Shown here piece after piece: positions 7,062 through 15,065 of a stretch of DNA of 32,203 nt. The number at the start of each line of letters is the position of its first letter. Position 1 is the stretch's first letter. The notes below the pieces were generated by a model. It made no database searches. It had not been told where the DNA came from and saw only the letters and a program-made list of their open reading frames with translations. The translations under genes and the position numbers were made by a program. This stretch comes from an uncultured Anaerolineae bacterium (GTDB lineage: Bacteria; Chloroflexota; Anaerolineae; J036; Brachytrichaceae), in NCBI GenBank assembly GCA_937959265.1, contig CALGMA010000027.1:73474-105676 (forward strand), in the 5' to 3' direction.

Positions 7062-8021
7062 ATGAATACGCACGATGGCCGCAATCCCGGCATCCCGCTC
7101 GACTTGAGATGGGTGGAAGCCGCGCGCGTGAACCGCAGCGCCGTAGAGCGTCGGGCCGCAACATTGCCGGCGCGCCGTTCGGTCAAGCAAGCCTGGCAGG
7201 CCGCCTGGCTGCTGCGCGCGATTACACTCATGGACTTGACGACGCTTCAAGGAGATGACACGCCCGGCAACGTGCAACGCTTGTGCGCTAAGGCGCGCCG
7301 GCCGGTACGCGGCGACCTGCTCGAGGCACTCGGCGCGCACGAGTTGCCAGTCCGCGTGGCCGCCGTGTGCGTGTATCACGAGATGGTGCCTGTCGCCGTG
7401 AAAGCGCTTGCCGACTCTGCCATTCCTGTCGCAGCCGTCTCCACCGGCTTCCCTGCCGGCATGACCCCTCTCGACCTGCGCGTGAAAGAAATCGAATATG
7501 CCATTGAGATGGGCGCTCAAGAGATAGATATCGTGATCTCCAGGCGACATGTGCTCACCGGCAACTGGGGCGCGCTCTACGACGAAATCCGCGCCTTTCG
7601 AGAGGCATGCGGCGACGCCCACATGAAGACGATCCTGGAGACCGGTGAACTGGCGACGCTGCGCCAGGTGTATCAGGCCAGCCTGGTATGCATGATGGCC
7701 GGCGCCGACTTCATCAAGACCTCGACCGGGAAGGCAACGATCAACGCGACGTTGCCGGTTGGTCTGGTGATGTGCCGCGCAATTCGCGACTATGCCGCGC
7801 GCACAGACTACAAGGTAGGGTTCAAGCCGGCCGGCGGCATTCGCACGGCCAAACAATCGCTCGACTGGATGATCCTCATGAAAGAAGAGTTAGGTGACGA
7901 TTGGCTGGCGCCGAATCTCTTTCGCTTCGGCGCCAGTTCGCTGCTCGCCGACATCGAACGGCAACTTGAACATCACGTCACTGGCGCCTATTCAGCTTCG
8001 TTCAGACACCCGATGGCCTGA
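7062..8021 (+). CDS. deoC: deoxyribose-phosphate aldolase, long (animal-like) form
   Basis: This 319-residue DERA interconverts 2-deoxyribose 5-phosphate with glyceraldehyde 3-phosphate and acetaldehyde in deoxynucleoside catabolism. The Schiff-base lysine is Lys219 in DFIKTSTGK and the proton-relay lysine is Lys255 in GFKPAGGIR. It is longer than the roughly 220-residue E. coli type, and an N-terminal stretch (VNRSAVERRA through WQAAWLLRAITLMDLTTL) and a C-terminal HHVTGAY match the animal-type enzyme along the whole length, which supports the early ATG. No Shine-Dalgarno sequence or independent promoter is visible in the 14 bases after rnpB. A hairpin without a T-run follows the stop (8026-8041). 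Confidence 0.93.
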   Translation: MNTHDGRNPGIPLDLRWVEAARVNRSAVERRAATLPARRSVKQAWQAAWLLRAITLMDLTTLQGDDTPGNVQRLCAKARRPVRGDLLEALGAHELPVRVAAVCVYHEMVPVAVKALADSAIPVAAVSTGFPAGMTPLDLRVKEIEYAIEMGAQEIDIVISRRHVLTGNWGALYDEIRAFREACGDAHMKTILETGELATLRQVYQASLVCMMAGADFIKTSTGKATINATLPVGLVMCRAIRDYAARTDYKVGFKPAGGIRTAKQSLDWMILMKEELGDDWLAPNLFRFGASSLLADIERQLEHHVTGAYSASFRHPMA

Positions 8022-8121
8022 GGCGCATGCCTCAAGGCATGAAGTGCGCAAGGCCTAAGTTGTCAGCACAAGAGGCGCAATCGCGATTTGCGACGGTGAT
8101 ATCCGCTGCTGAAATTGCACC

Positions 8122-8316
8122 ATGAAGCACATCAACTTAAACGGCGTATGGCCGATCTCAATCTTTGTCATCCTGTTCTTGATCCTGCCCTTCTCCGCAC
8201 TACCGGGGCTATTCGATGCAGTTTTTGTGGTGCTGGTGGGAATTGCACTGGCGATCGCAGTATTGATTGTTGCTGTGGTGGCGAAGAATCGGCGGCGCGA
8301 CCCGGATCAAGTATAA
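8122..8316 (+). CDS. small two-segment membrane protein, unknown
   Basis: The 64-residue ORF starts at an ATG and encodes two hydrophobic stretches (about residues 10-30 and 33-54) ending in a positively charged tail KNRRRDPDQ, which is a plausible small inner-membrane protein with both ends inside. No family is recognised. It follows deoC by 100 bases and ends just before a strong hairpin. The hydrophobic pattern and the charge distribution favour a real gene, but nothing else confirms it. Confidence 0.5.
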   Translation: MKHINLNGVWPISIFVILFLILPFSALPGLFDAVFVVLVGIALAIAVLIVAVVAKNRRRDPDQV

Positions 8317-8320
8317 GACC

Positions 8321-8350
8321 AGCAGGGGTGTGAAGGTCTACACCCCTGCT
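8321..8350. terminator. hairpin between convergent genes
   Basis: A perfect 11-bp inverted repeat AGCAGGGGTGT (8321-8331) / ACACCCCTGCT (8340-8350) with an 8-base loop sits between the small membrane protein gene and the convergent hydrolase gene. T-runs are poor on both sides, so it may be a weak or factor-assisted terminator. Confidence 0.5.
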
Positions 8351-8373
8351 GTGAAGCGCACACAACTGACAGA

Positions 8374-9837
8374 TCACCACTCGATGTAGAGCGGCTTCAC
8401 CGTCAACTGCAACGTAGACGCAGAGGAGACCGACGCGCCGAGGGCATCGGTGATCGCAGATGGTGTGCCCGGCAAGGTGATATTCTTGGTGTTGCCGTCC
8501 AGCGACCAGATCACCCACACCGACCGGCCGTTGATGTCAAACTTATAGCCCTTCACACCGCTAGCACCGACATCCGCGCTGGTCACCTCACCTCTGTGGT
8601 CCGCACCACCCAGTTTGTTGCGCGCGACTCTGAAGGCGGTATAAGTCGGCTCGTCGAGCCCACTGAGTGACCAACCCTCGTAGCTATACCAGATGTTCGC
8701 CCCAAGCCCCTCGGCGATGGCAGCAGCGTAGGCTTGTGACACATAGTAAGCCTTAGTGTTGTTGAAGTTGGATGGCGCTACATTGCATTGGAAGCACAGC
8801 AAACCCACTTCCGTGTTCATCAGCATCTTTCCAGTGACGCCGTATTGGCTGAGCAGGTTTTGGATATAGCGGGCCTTCGGAATCAGCACCGGCCCGATCG
8901 TGTTCGACGTGCTGAACCAGTTGTTGTTCAGGTATCTTCCCAACACATTGCCGCTGCCGAAGAAATCGTAGGCGTGAAAGCTAATCACATCGAAGTAAGG
9001 TGCACCGCCTGCGCGCAAGATGCCCTCTAGATACCTGCCTCGCCGACAGTCATCACCCGACGGTGGCTGATTCGGTTTGCAGTCCATGAGCAATCCGCCG
9101 AGAACGACCTGAGCACGCGAATCGGTTGCCCTGATCTCCGGCGTCACCACTTTCAGGATGTTCGCGTATTCACCACCACCATAGTATGGATCGTTCTGAT
9201 TGCCCCAGCAGCCATACGGCTGAACGACCGGCGTAGGCGATCCACTCAGTGGTCTGCCGAGATCGGGTTCATTCCAGATCTCCCAGTATTTGACGTTATA
9301 GGGTGGCTTGCTGTAGCGCGCCACGGCATCGCGCACGAACGCAGCGAAAGCAGCGATCTTGTCAGGGCGAATCGGGCTGCACATATAGTTGTTGAACTGT
9401 GCTGCCCAGTTCGGCGCACCGTGAATGATGAGGATAAACTTTAGATTGCGGTTGGAAGCTACGATCATGTCGGCTTCCACCTCAGCTGCAGCCGACCAGT
9501 TACGCGCACCCTCAGTCGGCTCGACATCTTTCCAGATCAGGGCATTGCGGCGAATCCACGTCGTGCCGGTGTTCGCGATTGCGTCTGCAGCGTTGCTCAG
9601 ATTGCTCGTTTCGATGCCGAAAACCGTGCTCAGCGGCCATTTACTGACCATCGTCGGGACGTAGGCGCGCGGCGTGGACGCCGAAGTGCTGTCTAAACCC
9701 ACCGGCGCGGCAGTATTCGCAACCGGCGGCGTCCTATCAGAAGCAAAAGCGGGGCCGCTGGCTGTTGTGTTGCAAGCGACAGCGGCAACTGCAACCATCA
9801 CGATCAGCGAACGCAACGAAATAGTGTTTCCAAACAT
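8374..9837 (-). CDS. secreted glycoside hydrolase-like (clan GH-A) lipoprotein
   Basis: The 487-residue protein begins with a hydrophobic leader whose VAVAAVAC ends at Cys22, a possible though non-standard lipobox. The rest is a TIM-barrel glycosidase of the GH5/GH39 kind. The acid/base glutamate is probably Glu190 in YWEIWNEPD, the nucleophile Glu343 in MLMNTEVG, and ISFHAYDF follows the expected strand. The last 90 residues look like a small beta-sandwich. Substrate and exact GH family cannot be assigned. The start at 9837 is chosen because it yields the leader; no Shine-Dalgarno sequence is visible, and TAAGAT lies 8 bases upstream. It shares its general design with the protein at 21221. 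Confidence 0.75.
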   Translation of the reverse strand: MFGNTISLRSLIVMVAVAAVACNTTASGPAFASDRTPPVANTAAPVGLDSTSASTPRAYVPTMVSKWPLSTVFGIETSNLSNAADAIANTGTTWIRRNALIWKDVEPTEGARNWSAAAEVEADMIVASNRNLKFILIIHGAPNWAAQFNNYMCSPIRPDKIAAFAAFVRDAVARYSKPPYNVKYWEIWNEPDLGRPLSGSPTPVVQPYGCWGNQNDPYYGGGEYANILKVVTPEIRATDSRAQVVLGGLLMDCKPNQPPSGDDCRRGRYLEGILRAGGAPYFDVISFHAYDFFGSGNVLGRYLNNNWFSTSNTIGPVLIPKARYIQNLLSQYGVTGKMLMNTEVGLLCFQCNVAPSNFNNTKAYYVSQAYAAAIAEGLGANIWYSYEGWSLSGLDEPTYTAFRVARNKLGGADHRGEVTSADVGASGVKGYKFDINGRSVWVIWSLDGNTKNITLPGTPSAITDALGASVSSASTLQLTVKPLYIEW

Positions 9838-9967
9838 GACAGAGAATCTTATTAAGCTAAAAGCGTATTTTTGGACTTCTAGCCTTCGGGCGACAGGCGC
9901 ATCTCTGGGCGCAAAACCTACGCGCGCCATACACCACCCAGCGTCAGCTTGCGTGTGCAGCCAACGC

Positions 9968-10294
9968 TCAACTGCCGAATAATTGATTTGCCAGTGCCTC
10001 ACCCTGTTGAGGCACATAGATCGGACCGAACTGTGCCTCGAAGCGCTCAATATTCTGCTGCAACGCGCGCAGCAGCAGTTTAGCGTGCATTGGCGTGGTC
10101 ACGATCCGTGCGCCGACGCGCGCCGTCGGCATGTTGGGTAAGATGCGCGCGAAGTCCAGCACGAACTCCGATGGCGTATGCTGGATTACGACGAGGTTGG
10201 AGTACGTCGCGTCTAAGTGCACGGGAAGCTCGATTTGCAATCCCTGTGGGCCAGGTGGATGGGGAGAAGGTTGAACCGATTGTGGCAGGGTCAT
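9968..10294 (-). CDS. DUF3467 domain protein
   Basis: The 108-residue protein from the ATG at 10294 matches the DUF3467 family: YSNLVVIQHTPSEFVLDF, followed by a PTARVGARIVTTPMHAKLLLRAL core. These small proteins are widespread and of unknown function. The frame is open further upstream (ATG at 10327, TTG at 10345), but those codons lie inside a terminator hairpin. The ATG at 10294 has no Shine-Dalgarno sequence and lies 11 bases after the terminator's T-run. A hairpin (GTGCCTCA/TGAGGCAC, 9994-10015) lies inside the last codons. Confidence 0.75.
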   Translation of the reverse strand: MTLPQSVQPSPHPPGPQGLQIELPVHLDATYSNLVVIQHTPSEFVLDFARILPNMPTARVGARIVTTPMHAKLLLRALQQNIERFEAQFGPIYVPQQGEALANQLFGS

Positions 10295-10304
10295 GACGTA
10301 AACA

Positions 10305-10339
10305 CAAAAAACCTGACGGATAGGCATACTCGTCAGGTT
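10305..10339 (-). terminator. intrinsic terminator after ssb
   Basis: On the minus strand AACCTGACG (10339-10331), a 12-base loop and CGTCAGGTT (10318-10310) form a 9-bp stem whose 3' arm runs into six T residues. It follows the ssb stop by 18 bases and immediately precedes the DUF3467 gene. Confidence 0.85.
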
Positions 10340-10357
10340 CTGCAACGAGAATGAGGA

Positions 10358-10777
10358 TTAGAAGGGAATATCTTCGGAAGCCTGACTGCCACTGTCCAGG
10401 TCACCTTCCGAAGGGCCGGACTCGGCTTCATCGCGCGGACTTAAAAAGCGCACCGTGTTTGCGATGATTTCGAAGTTCGCGCCGACGGTGCCGTCCTGGC
10501 GCGTGTAGGTCACCGGCCCGCCTGTCTTCGGATCAACGCGCAGCCGGCCTTCCACGAGCACCATCTTGCCCTTACTTAAATATTGGTTCGCCGTCTCCGC
10601 CGACTTGCCGAAGACAGAGACGCGGAACCAGGTCGTCTCTTTTTGTCGTTGCCCACTCTTGTCGCTCCAGACGCGGTCGGTTGCAAGGCTGAACGACGTG
10701 ACGGGATCGCCATTCGGCATGTAGCGCATCTCCGGATCGCGCCCTAATCGCCCAATGACCGTTACGCTTTGATACAT
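10358..10777 (-). CDS. ssb: single-stranded DNA-binding protein
   Basis: The 139-residue protein has a complete OB-fold SSB domain (residues 1-110; VIGRLGRDPEMRY, FSLATDRVW, TTWFRVSVFGKSAE, VEGRLR) followed by a short acidic linker and the C-terminal tip DIPF, which recruits replication and repair partners. It works as a tetramer coating single-stranded DNA. The ATG is preceded by a very strong AAAGGAGGT, in contrast to most genes here. It lies 54 bases downstream of the ABC ATPase gene and ends in its own terminator. Confidence 0.95.
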   Translation of the reverse strand: MYQSVTVIGRLGRDPEMRYMPNGDPVTSFSLATDRVWSDKSGQRQKETTWFRVSVFGKSAETANQYLSKGKMVLVEGRLRVDPKTGGPVTYTRQDGTVGANFEIIANTVRFLSPRDEAESGPSEGDLDSGSQASEDIPF

Positions 10778-10831
10778 GGCTGCTACCTCCTTTTGCGCGG
10801 GCTCAGAACAAATGAGCTAATGTCTTCCATG

Positions 10832-11758
10832 CTACCTCACATCCTTCTTATCGTCAATGGGGCGGATGAGCAGGCCGTACTCGGTCTCTTCAATCACGGC
10901 GCGGCGTCCGATGCCCTTCTTCTCGCGCAGTTCGCGCGGCAGCTGCAGCCGGCCAGCAGCATCTACAACCGCCATTTCGACCAGCTCGTGTTCAGCGGAA
11001 TCGGCGCGTTCCGCCATACCCACCAGCGTTGCCTCGATACCTTCGGCGGTGCGCGCCTGGCGCACGATCTCGCTGCTGGTGCGGCCGTCGCGGATCGCTA
11101 CCACGCGCCCCACCTCCTCGGCAATGCGCGCATCGTGCGAGACGATCAGCACCGTGATCTTATCCTGCTCGGCCAGTTCACGGAAGAGGGCGAAGATCGC
11201 ACGCGAAGTTTGTGTGTCTAACTCGCCGGTCGGCTCATCGGCCAACAGCAATTGCGGATTGTTCGCCAGCGCCACTGCGATCGCTACACGCTGCTGCTCA
11301 CCACCCGAGAGCTGGCTGAGCCGATGCGATCGGCGATGATCCAGCCCAACGCGGGCCAGCAACTGTCGCGCGCGCTCGCGGCGCGCCCGCGCCCCGCTCA
11401 GCAACATCGGCATCTGCACGTTCTCCTCAGCCGTCATGTATGGCAGCAGATTGCGCGAGACCTGCTGCCATACGAAACCCACCATATCGCGACGATAACG
11501 GTCGAGCTGCCGGTTGCTCATCCGTAACAAGTCTTTGCCACCTACGATGGCCCGGCCGGCAGAGGGACGATCCAGGCCGCCAAGGATGTTCATCAGCGTA
11601 GACTTGCCCGATCCGGACGCGCCGATGATGGCCGTGCACTCACCCTGCTCAACCGTCAGGTCCAGCCCCTGCAGTGCGAATACTTCAATGTCGGCTACCT
11701 TATAAATCTTGACCAGGTTCTCACATTGGATAAACGCGCACACGATGGCACACTCCAT
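10832..11758 (-). CDS. ABC transporter ATP-binding protein (LolD/MacB type) with C-terminal AbrB-like domain
   Basis: Residues 10-235 form an ABC ATPase: Walker A GASGSGKST (46-54), Q-loop VWQQ, signature LSGGEQQ, Walker B LLLADEPT and the switch His in VSHDAR. The sequence is closest in style to the LolD/MacB/FtsE group, which drives extraction or mechanotransmission rather than import. Residues about 262-300 (VVDAAGRLQLPRELREKKGIG and following) resemble an AbrB/MazE swapped-hairpin domain, an unusual attachment. No permease gene is adjacent. The start is 6 bases after the stop of the upstream thioredoxin-like gene, so they are probably one operon. An internal start a few codons later is possible. 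Confidence 0.85.
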   Translation of the reverse strand: MECAIVCAFIQCENLVKIYKVADIEVFALQGLDLTVEQGECTAIIGASGSGKSTLMNILGGLDRPSAGRAIVGGKDLLRMSNRQLDRYRRDMVGFVWQQVSRNLLPYMTAEENVQMPMLLSGARARRERARQLLARVGLDHRRSHRLSQLSGGEQQRVAIAVALANNPQLLLADEPTGELDTQTSRAIFALFRELAEQDKITVLIVSHDARIAEEVGRVVAIRDGRTSSEIVRQARTAEGIEATLVGMAERADSAEHELVEMAVVDAAGRLQLPRELREKKGIGRRAVIEETEYGLLIRPIDDKKDVR

Positions 11759-11764
11759 TTCAGT

Positions 11765-12406
11765 TCAATCGGTCGGCCGCGGAGACGCTACGCTGAGGAC
11801 GCGACGCCAATATTGCACGGTCAGCCGCCCCCATGCAGCACGCTGATCCGGCGTCAGCGCATACATCGCCTGCATCAGGCGTGTGCGCGTGATAGGCGTC
11901 ATCTTGTCCATTGGCTCGCGCGCATCTAAGACTTCCGGATGGCTCTCGATCCATGCCGATCGGCGGCGATTCATCTCGACACTCAGCTCAGGCAGGCGGC
12001 ACACATGCGCGCCGATCAGTTGCATCCCTGGTGTGTAGAACGCGATGATCGGCAGTCGCACAACGACATCAGTCCCATCAGCGGTCAGCGACAACGCATC
12101 TTGCGCGATAACCTGCACCACGTCGGCGTGCGTCGTCGGACGGAACAGGCGCAAGACCAGCTTACCCACCTCGACCGACAGCCGACCAATGATTGGTACA
12201 TCGCGCAAGGCATCGAGATTGGCATCTTCAGTTGCAACGGCGACATTGATCTTGGTTGGCAAACTTCGAAAGAAGGCCAAGTCATCTGCGCTGAAAGCCT
12301 CAGTTGCTTTGATAAAGTTCGCTCGAAAGTTCTCTTTGCTCTGAGCGATGGTAGCGATGTATTGATCGAGGCGCAGGCCCCTTTCGAATTGTTCTAATGT
12401 TGTCAT
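11765..12406 (-). CDS. thioredoxin-fold-like protein lacking the CxxC motif (tentative)
   Basis: The 213-residue protein starts at MTTLEQFERG. Its layout (an N-terminal QFERGLRLDQYIA helix, DLAFFRSLPTKINVAVATED, then a DVPIIGRLSVEVGKL helix and a RLPIIAFYTPGMQLIG strand-turn-strand) resembles the family of small thioredoxin-like proteins in which that first strand normally runs into a WCGD or similar redox site. Here the site reads EDANLD, so there is no cysteine and no redox chemistry is expected. The assignment is by general resemblance only. It is probably co-transcribed with the ABC ATPase. Confidence 0.5.
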   Translation of the reverse strand: MTTLEQFERGLRLDQYIATIAQSKENFRANFIKATEAFSADDLAFFRSLPTKINVAVATEDANLDALRDVPIIGRLSVEVGKLVLRLFRPTTHADVVQVIAQDALSLTADGTDVVVRLPIIAFYTPGMQLIGAHVCRLPELSVEMNRRRSAWIESHPEVLDAREPMDKMTPITRTRLMQAMYALTPDQRAAWGRLTVQYWRRVLSVASPRPTD

Positions 12407-12432
12407 CGCTGATCTCGGATGAGAGGACGATG

Positions 12433-12460
12433 AGTATAGTCGAATATACCCCTGTGCAAA
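12433..12460 (-). promoter_or_regulatory. candidate promoter of the thioredoxin-like/ABC operon
   Basis: On the minus strand TTTGCA (12460-12455), a 16-base spacer and TATACT (12438-12433) form a fair sigma-70 promoter, 26 bases before the ATG at 12406. The remaining part of this 197-base divergent gap (to 12603) shows only AATAAT (12590-12595), 8 bases before the LysM gene ATG. Confidence 0.45.
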
Positions 12461-12603
12461 CCAACTAAAGCCAGACGATGCCAGGCGCCTCGCACACGTC
12501 GAGGACGAGATGGGCACGCTGCCGGAGCAATAGCCATGACATCCCGGAATCGCGCGTTTCGCGTCGAGCTACGCACACCAAGCCCGTGGAATAATGTTCG
12601 CAG

Positions 12604-14133
12604 ATGAAACGTCTGATCAGGTTGGCATGCAGCGCTGCATGCGCGACGATCCTCCTTGCCTGCACCAGCGAACCGAACTCCAAAACGACCACCTCCGATT
12701 CGATGTCGGCCGCCTCGCCTGCCATCCAGGCCGACGTAACGAAGTCGCCGGCGCCGACACCCACTGCGACGCGACACCCCATCCCCATTGGCACGCCCAC
12801 ACTCGATCCGTCCCGTCCCGGCCATTCGGGTAGTGTACTGACCACCACTTATATCGTGCAGCGCGGCGACACCCTGAGTGGCATTGCGTATGCCACCGGC
12901 ACGACGCCGGAAGAATTGCAACGACTGAACGGCCTGCGCGATCCAAACACCCTGCAGGTCGGCCAACAACTGCTGATTCGTCGCCAGATTGAGGGACGCA
13001 CGCCATCCATCAAGCTGATTCCAGATAGCGAACTGGTCAACGGCCCAACAGCCGTCGTATTTGACACAGCCGCCTTCATAGCGCAGCAGGGCAGCTACCT
13101 CAACCGCTACACCGAAGTCGTCGCCGGAGAGTTGCTCACCGGCGCGCAGATTGTGGAGCGCGTGGCCGAACAGTTCAGTGTGCACCCACGCATCCTGTTG
13201 GCCGCGCTGGAATACGTCGGCGGATGGGTGACGCAGGCGCAACCCGGCGAGGATCAACTGCGCTACCCGCTCGGCTATAAGCGCACGAACCTGGAAGGGC
13301 TGAATGTGCAGTTGCACTGGGCTGCGCTCCGCCTAAACGAAGGCTATTATGGCTGGCGCCTGAATACGCGCGGCTACGTGCGGCTGGACGACGGCGCTTA
13401 TCTGGCCATCGGCTCGGGGGTGAACGCCGGCACGGCTGGCCTGCAGAACTATCTAGCAGCGATCAGCACGATCCCAGATTGGCCGACCATTGCCGAAAGC
13501 GACGGAGAACGCGCGTTCATGCGCACCTACCAGCGGCTCTTCGGCAATCCCTGGCAATATGATTTCGGCCCGCTCATCCCCAGCGACCTTCGGCAACCGC
13601 CCTTTGTGCTGCCATGGCGCAAGGGCGAGATGTGGTACTTCACCGGCGGGCCGCATAGCACCTGGGGGACGGGCACACCCTGGGGAGCGCTGGATTTCAC
13701 CTCGGTCAACGTAGCCGGTTGCACCGAACTGCAGGACTGGGTGACGGCTGTGGCAGACGGCGTCATCACGCGCAGCGTGCGCGGTGAAGTCGGTCAGTCG
13801 CTCGACCCCAGCGGCGACGAGCGCATCGGTTGGAGTGTGTTGTATCTGCACATCGGCAGTCGGAACCGCGTCCCAGCCGGTGCACGGGTGAAGGCTGGCG
13901 ACCCAATCGGCCATCCTTCATGCGAGGGTGGACTGGCGCAGGCGGCTCACCTCCACCTGACGCGCAAGTACAACGGCGAATGGATCAACGCCCAGGGCGC
14001 AACGCCATTCAATCTGGAGGGCTGGATCGCCGTGGAAGGTCCTCGCGAATACGACGGCGCGCTGGTGCAGGGAGACTTGCGGCGCGAGCCATGCCAATGC
14101 AAGTATCCCGATCTGAACGGCATCACGCGGTGA
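12604..14133 (+). CDS. LysM and M23 (LasA-like) peptidase domain lipoprotein
   Basis: The 509-residue protein has a lipoprotein signal (LLAC, Cys20), a Ser/Thr/Pro-rich linker, a LysM peptidoglycan-binding domain at about residues 82-126 (IVQRGDTLSGIAYATG to QVGQQLLI), an unidentified middle region and a C-terminal M23-type metallopeptidase domain. Likely zinc ligands are His351, Asp364 (GALDF) and His451, with His416 (LYLHIG) and His449 in the AHLHL motif as catalytic residues. M23 enzymes cut peptide cross-links of peptidoglycan, so this is probably a wall-remodelling enzyme on the outer face of the membrane. The stop is 17 bases from the convergent gene's stop. Confidence 0.85.
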   Translation: MKRLIRLACSAACATILLACTSEPNSKTTTSDSMSAASPAIQADVTKSPAPTPTATRHPIPIGTPTLDPSRPGHSGSVLTTTYIVQRGDTLSGIAYATGTTPEELQRLNGLRDPNTLQVGQQLLIRRQIEGRTPSIKLIPDSELVNGPTAVVFDTAAFIAQQGSYLNRYTEVVAGELLTGAQIVERVAEQFSVHPRILLAALEYVGGWVTQAQPGEDQLRYPLGYKRTNLEGLNVQLHWAALRLNEGYYGWRLNTRGYVRLDDGAYLAIGSGVNAGTAGLQNYLAAISTIPDWPTIAESDGERAFMRTYQRLFGNPWQYDFGPLIPSDLRQPPFVLPWRKGEMWYFTGGPHSTWGTGTPWGALDFTSVNVAGCTELQDWVTAVADGVITRSVRGEVGQSLDPSGDERIGWSVLYLHIGSRNRVPAGARVKAGDPIGHPSCEGGLAQAAHLHLTRKYNGEWINAQGATPFNLEGWIAVEGPREYDGALVQGDLRREPCQCKYPDLNGITR

Positions 14134-14150
14134 GCGCACAGCCGGCGTCG

Positions 14151-15065
14151 TCAGCGAATCAGGCTGAGCACGCGCAGGATGGCGTCGCGCGACTCGGTTG
14201 AACCGGCAGCGATCACGCCATGCCGTTGAAGGCCGCGCTCGTCCTCGAAGTGCAAGCGAGCCGCCGGCATCCCGCCATACTGCGTCGCCACATCGAAGAG
14301 CTGCACCTGCCTCAGCCGACGGATGGCGACCGACCAGGGGCTGGCCGGATCCGCAGATTCGAAGCGCGCCTCGTGGGGCGTGGCGCTGAATCGCGCAGGG
14401 AAGCTGCGCAATACCAGATCGTCGAATTGGCGGCCTAGTGCGCCGAACCATAGCAGCGCCGGCGGATTCTCAGCCAGGCTGGCGCTCCACGGCAACGGGA
14501 TCGCGTAGTCCAGGCGTTCAACCAGCCAGCCAATGAATGCTGCAGCAATCAAAATGATCAGCAGCATCGAACCCAGCCGGGAGAGCAGATTCGCTAGCAC
14601 GACGTTCGGCGGATAGCCGACCTGGAGATAAAGCGTCGGCTGTTGCATCCCCTGCCCCATCATCACCTGCGCTACCAACGTGACGTATCCGGCGGAATCA
14701 CGCGTGGGCAGGTTTTCATCGGCTACCCAGATCGCATCGGGCGTGCCCGGCGTCATGAGCGGGACGTAACGGCTGCCGTACAACTCGAACCCGCCCAGGT
14801 TATAGCTGGTGCGATACACGCCGGTCGGATCGAGGATGCCGCTGACGCGCACGTAGGTGTTGACGCTGGCAATCGATATATCGCCGATGGCGACATCGCG
14901 AACGGTCTGATTTTCGAGCTGCCCCGGGCGAGTGAAGAGCGTGAGGCCAAGCATGACCACGACGAGCAGGATGAACGCCCAGCGGGCGAGGGCGCTTCGC
15001 CGCAGACGGTAGCAGGCTGCGGCAAACCCATCGAGCGCGCGAGCGAGGGCGTCACCACCAGCCAC
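14151..15065 (-). CDS. membrane protein of unknown function, coupled to corA
   Basis: The 304-residue protein starts at a GTG (15065) that overlaps the corA end by 14 bases, implying translational coupling. It has a transmembrane segment at about residues 29-46, an extracytoplasmic region of some 120 residues, a second segment at about 165-185 and a cytoplasmic C-terminal region of about 115 residues. No catalytic motif or named family is recognised. The overlap suggests a role with the CorA channel, but this is only context. Confidence 0.65.
   Translation of the reverse strand: MAGGDALARALDGFAAACYRLRRSALARWAFILLVVVMLGLTLFTRPGQLENQTVRDVAIGDISIASVNTYVRVSGILDPTGVYRTSYNLGGFELYGSRYVPLMTPGTPDAIWVADENLPTRDSAGYVTLVAQVMMGQGMQQPTLYLQVGYPPNVVLANLLSRLGSMLLIILIAAAFIGWLVERLDYAIPLPWSASLAENPPALLWFGALGRQFDDLVLRSFPARFSATPHEARFESADPASPWSVAIRRLRQVQLFDVATQYGGMPAARLHFEDERGLQRHGVIAAGSTESRDAILRVLSLIR

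Noticed and set aside
8026..8041. Terminator after deoC
   Set aside because: CATGCCT/AGGCATG can pair but the loop is only 2 bases and no T-run follows.
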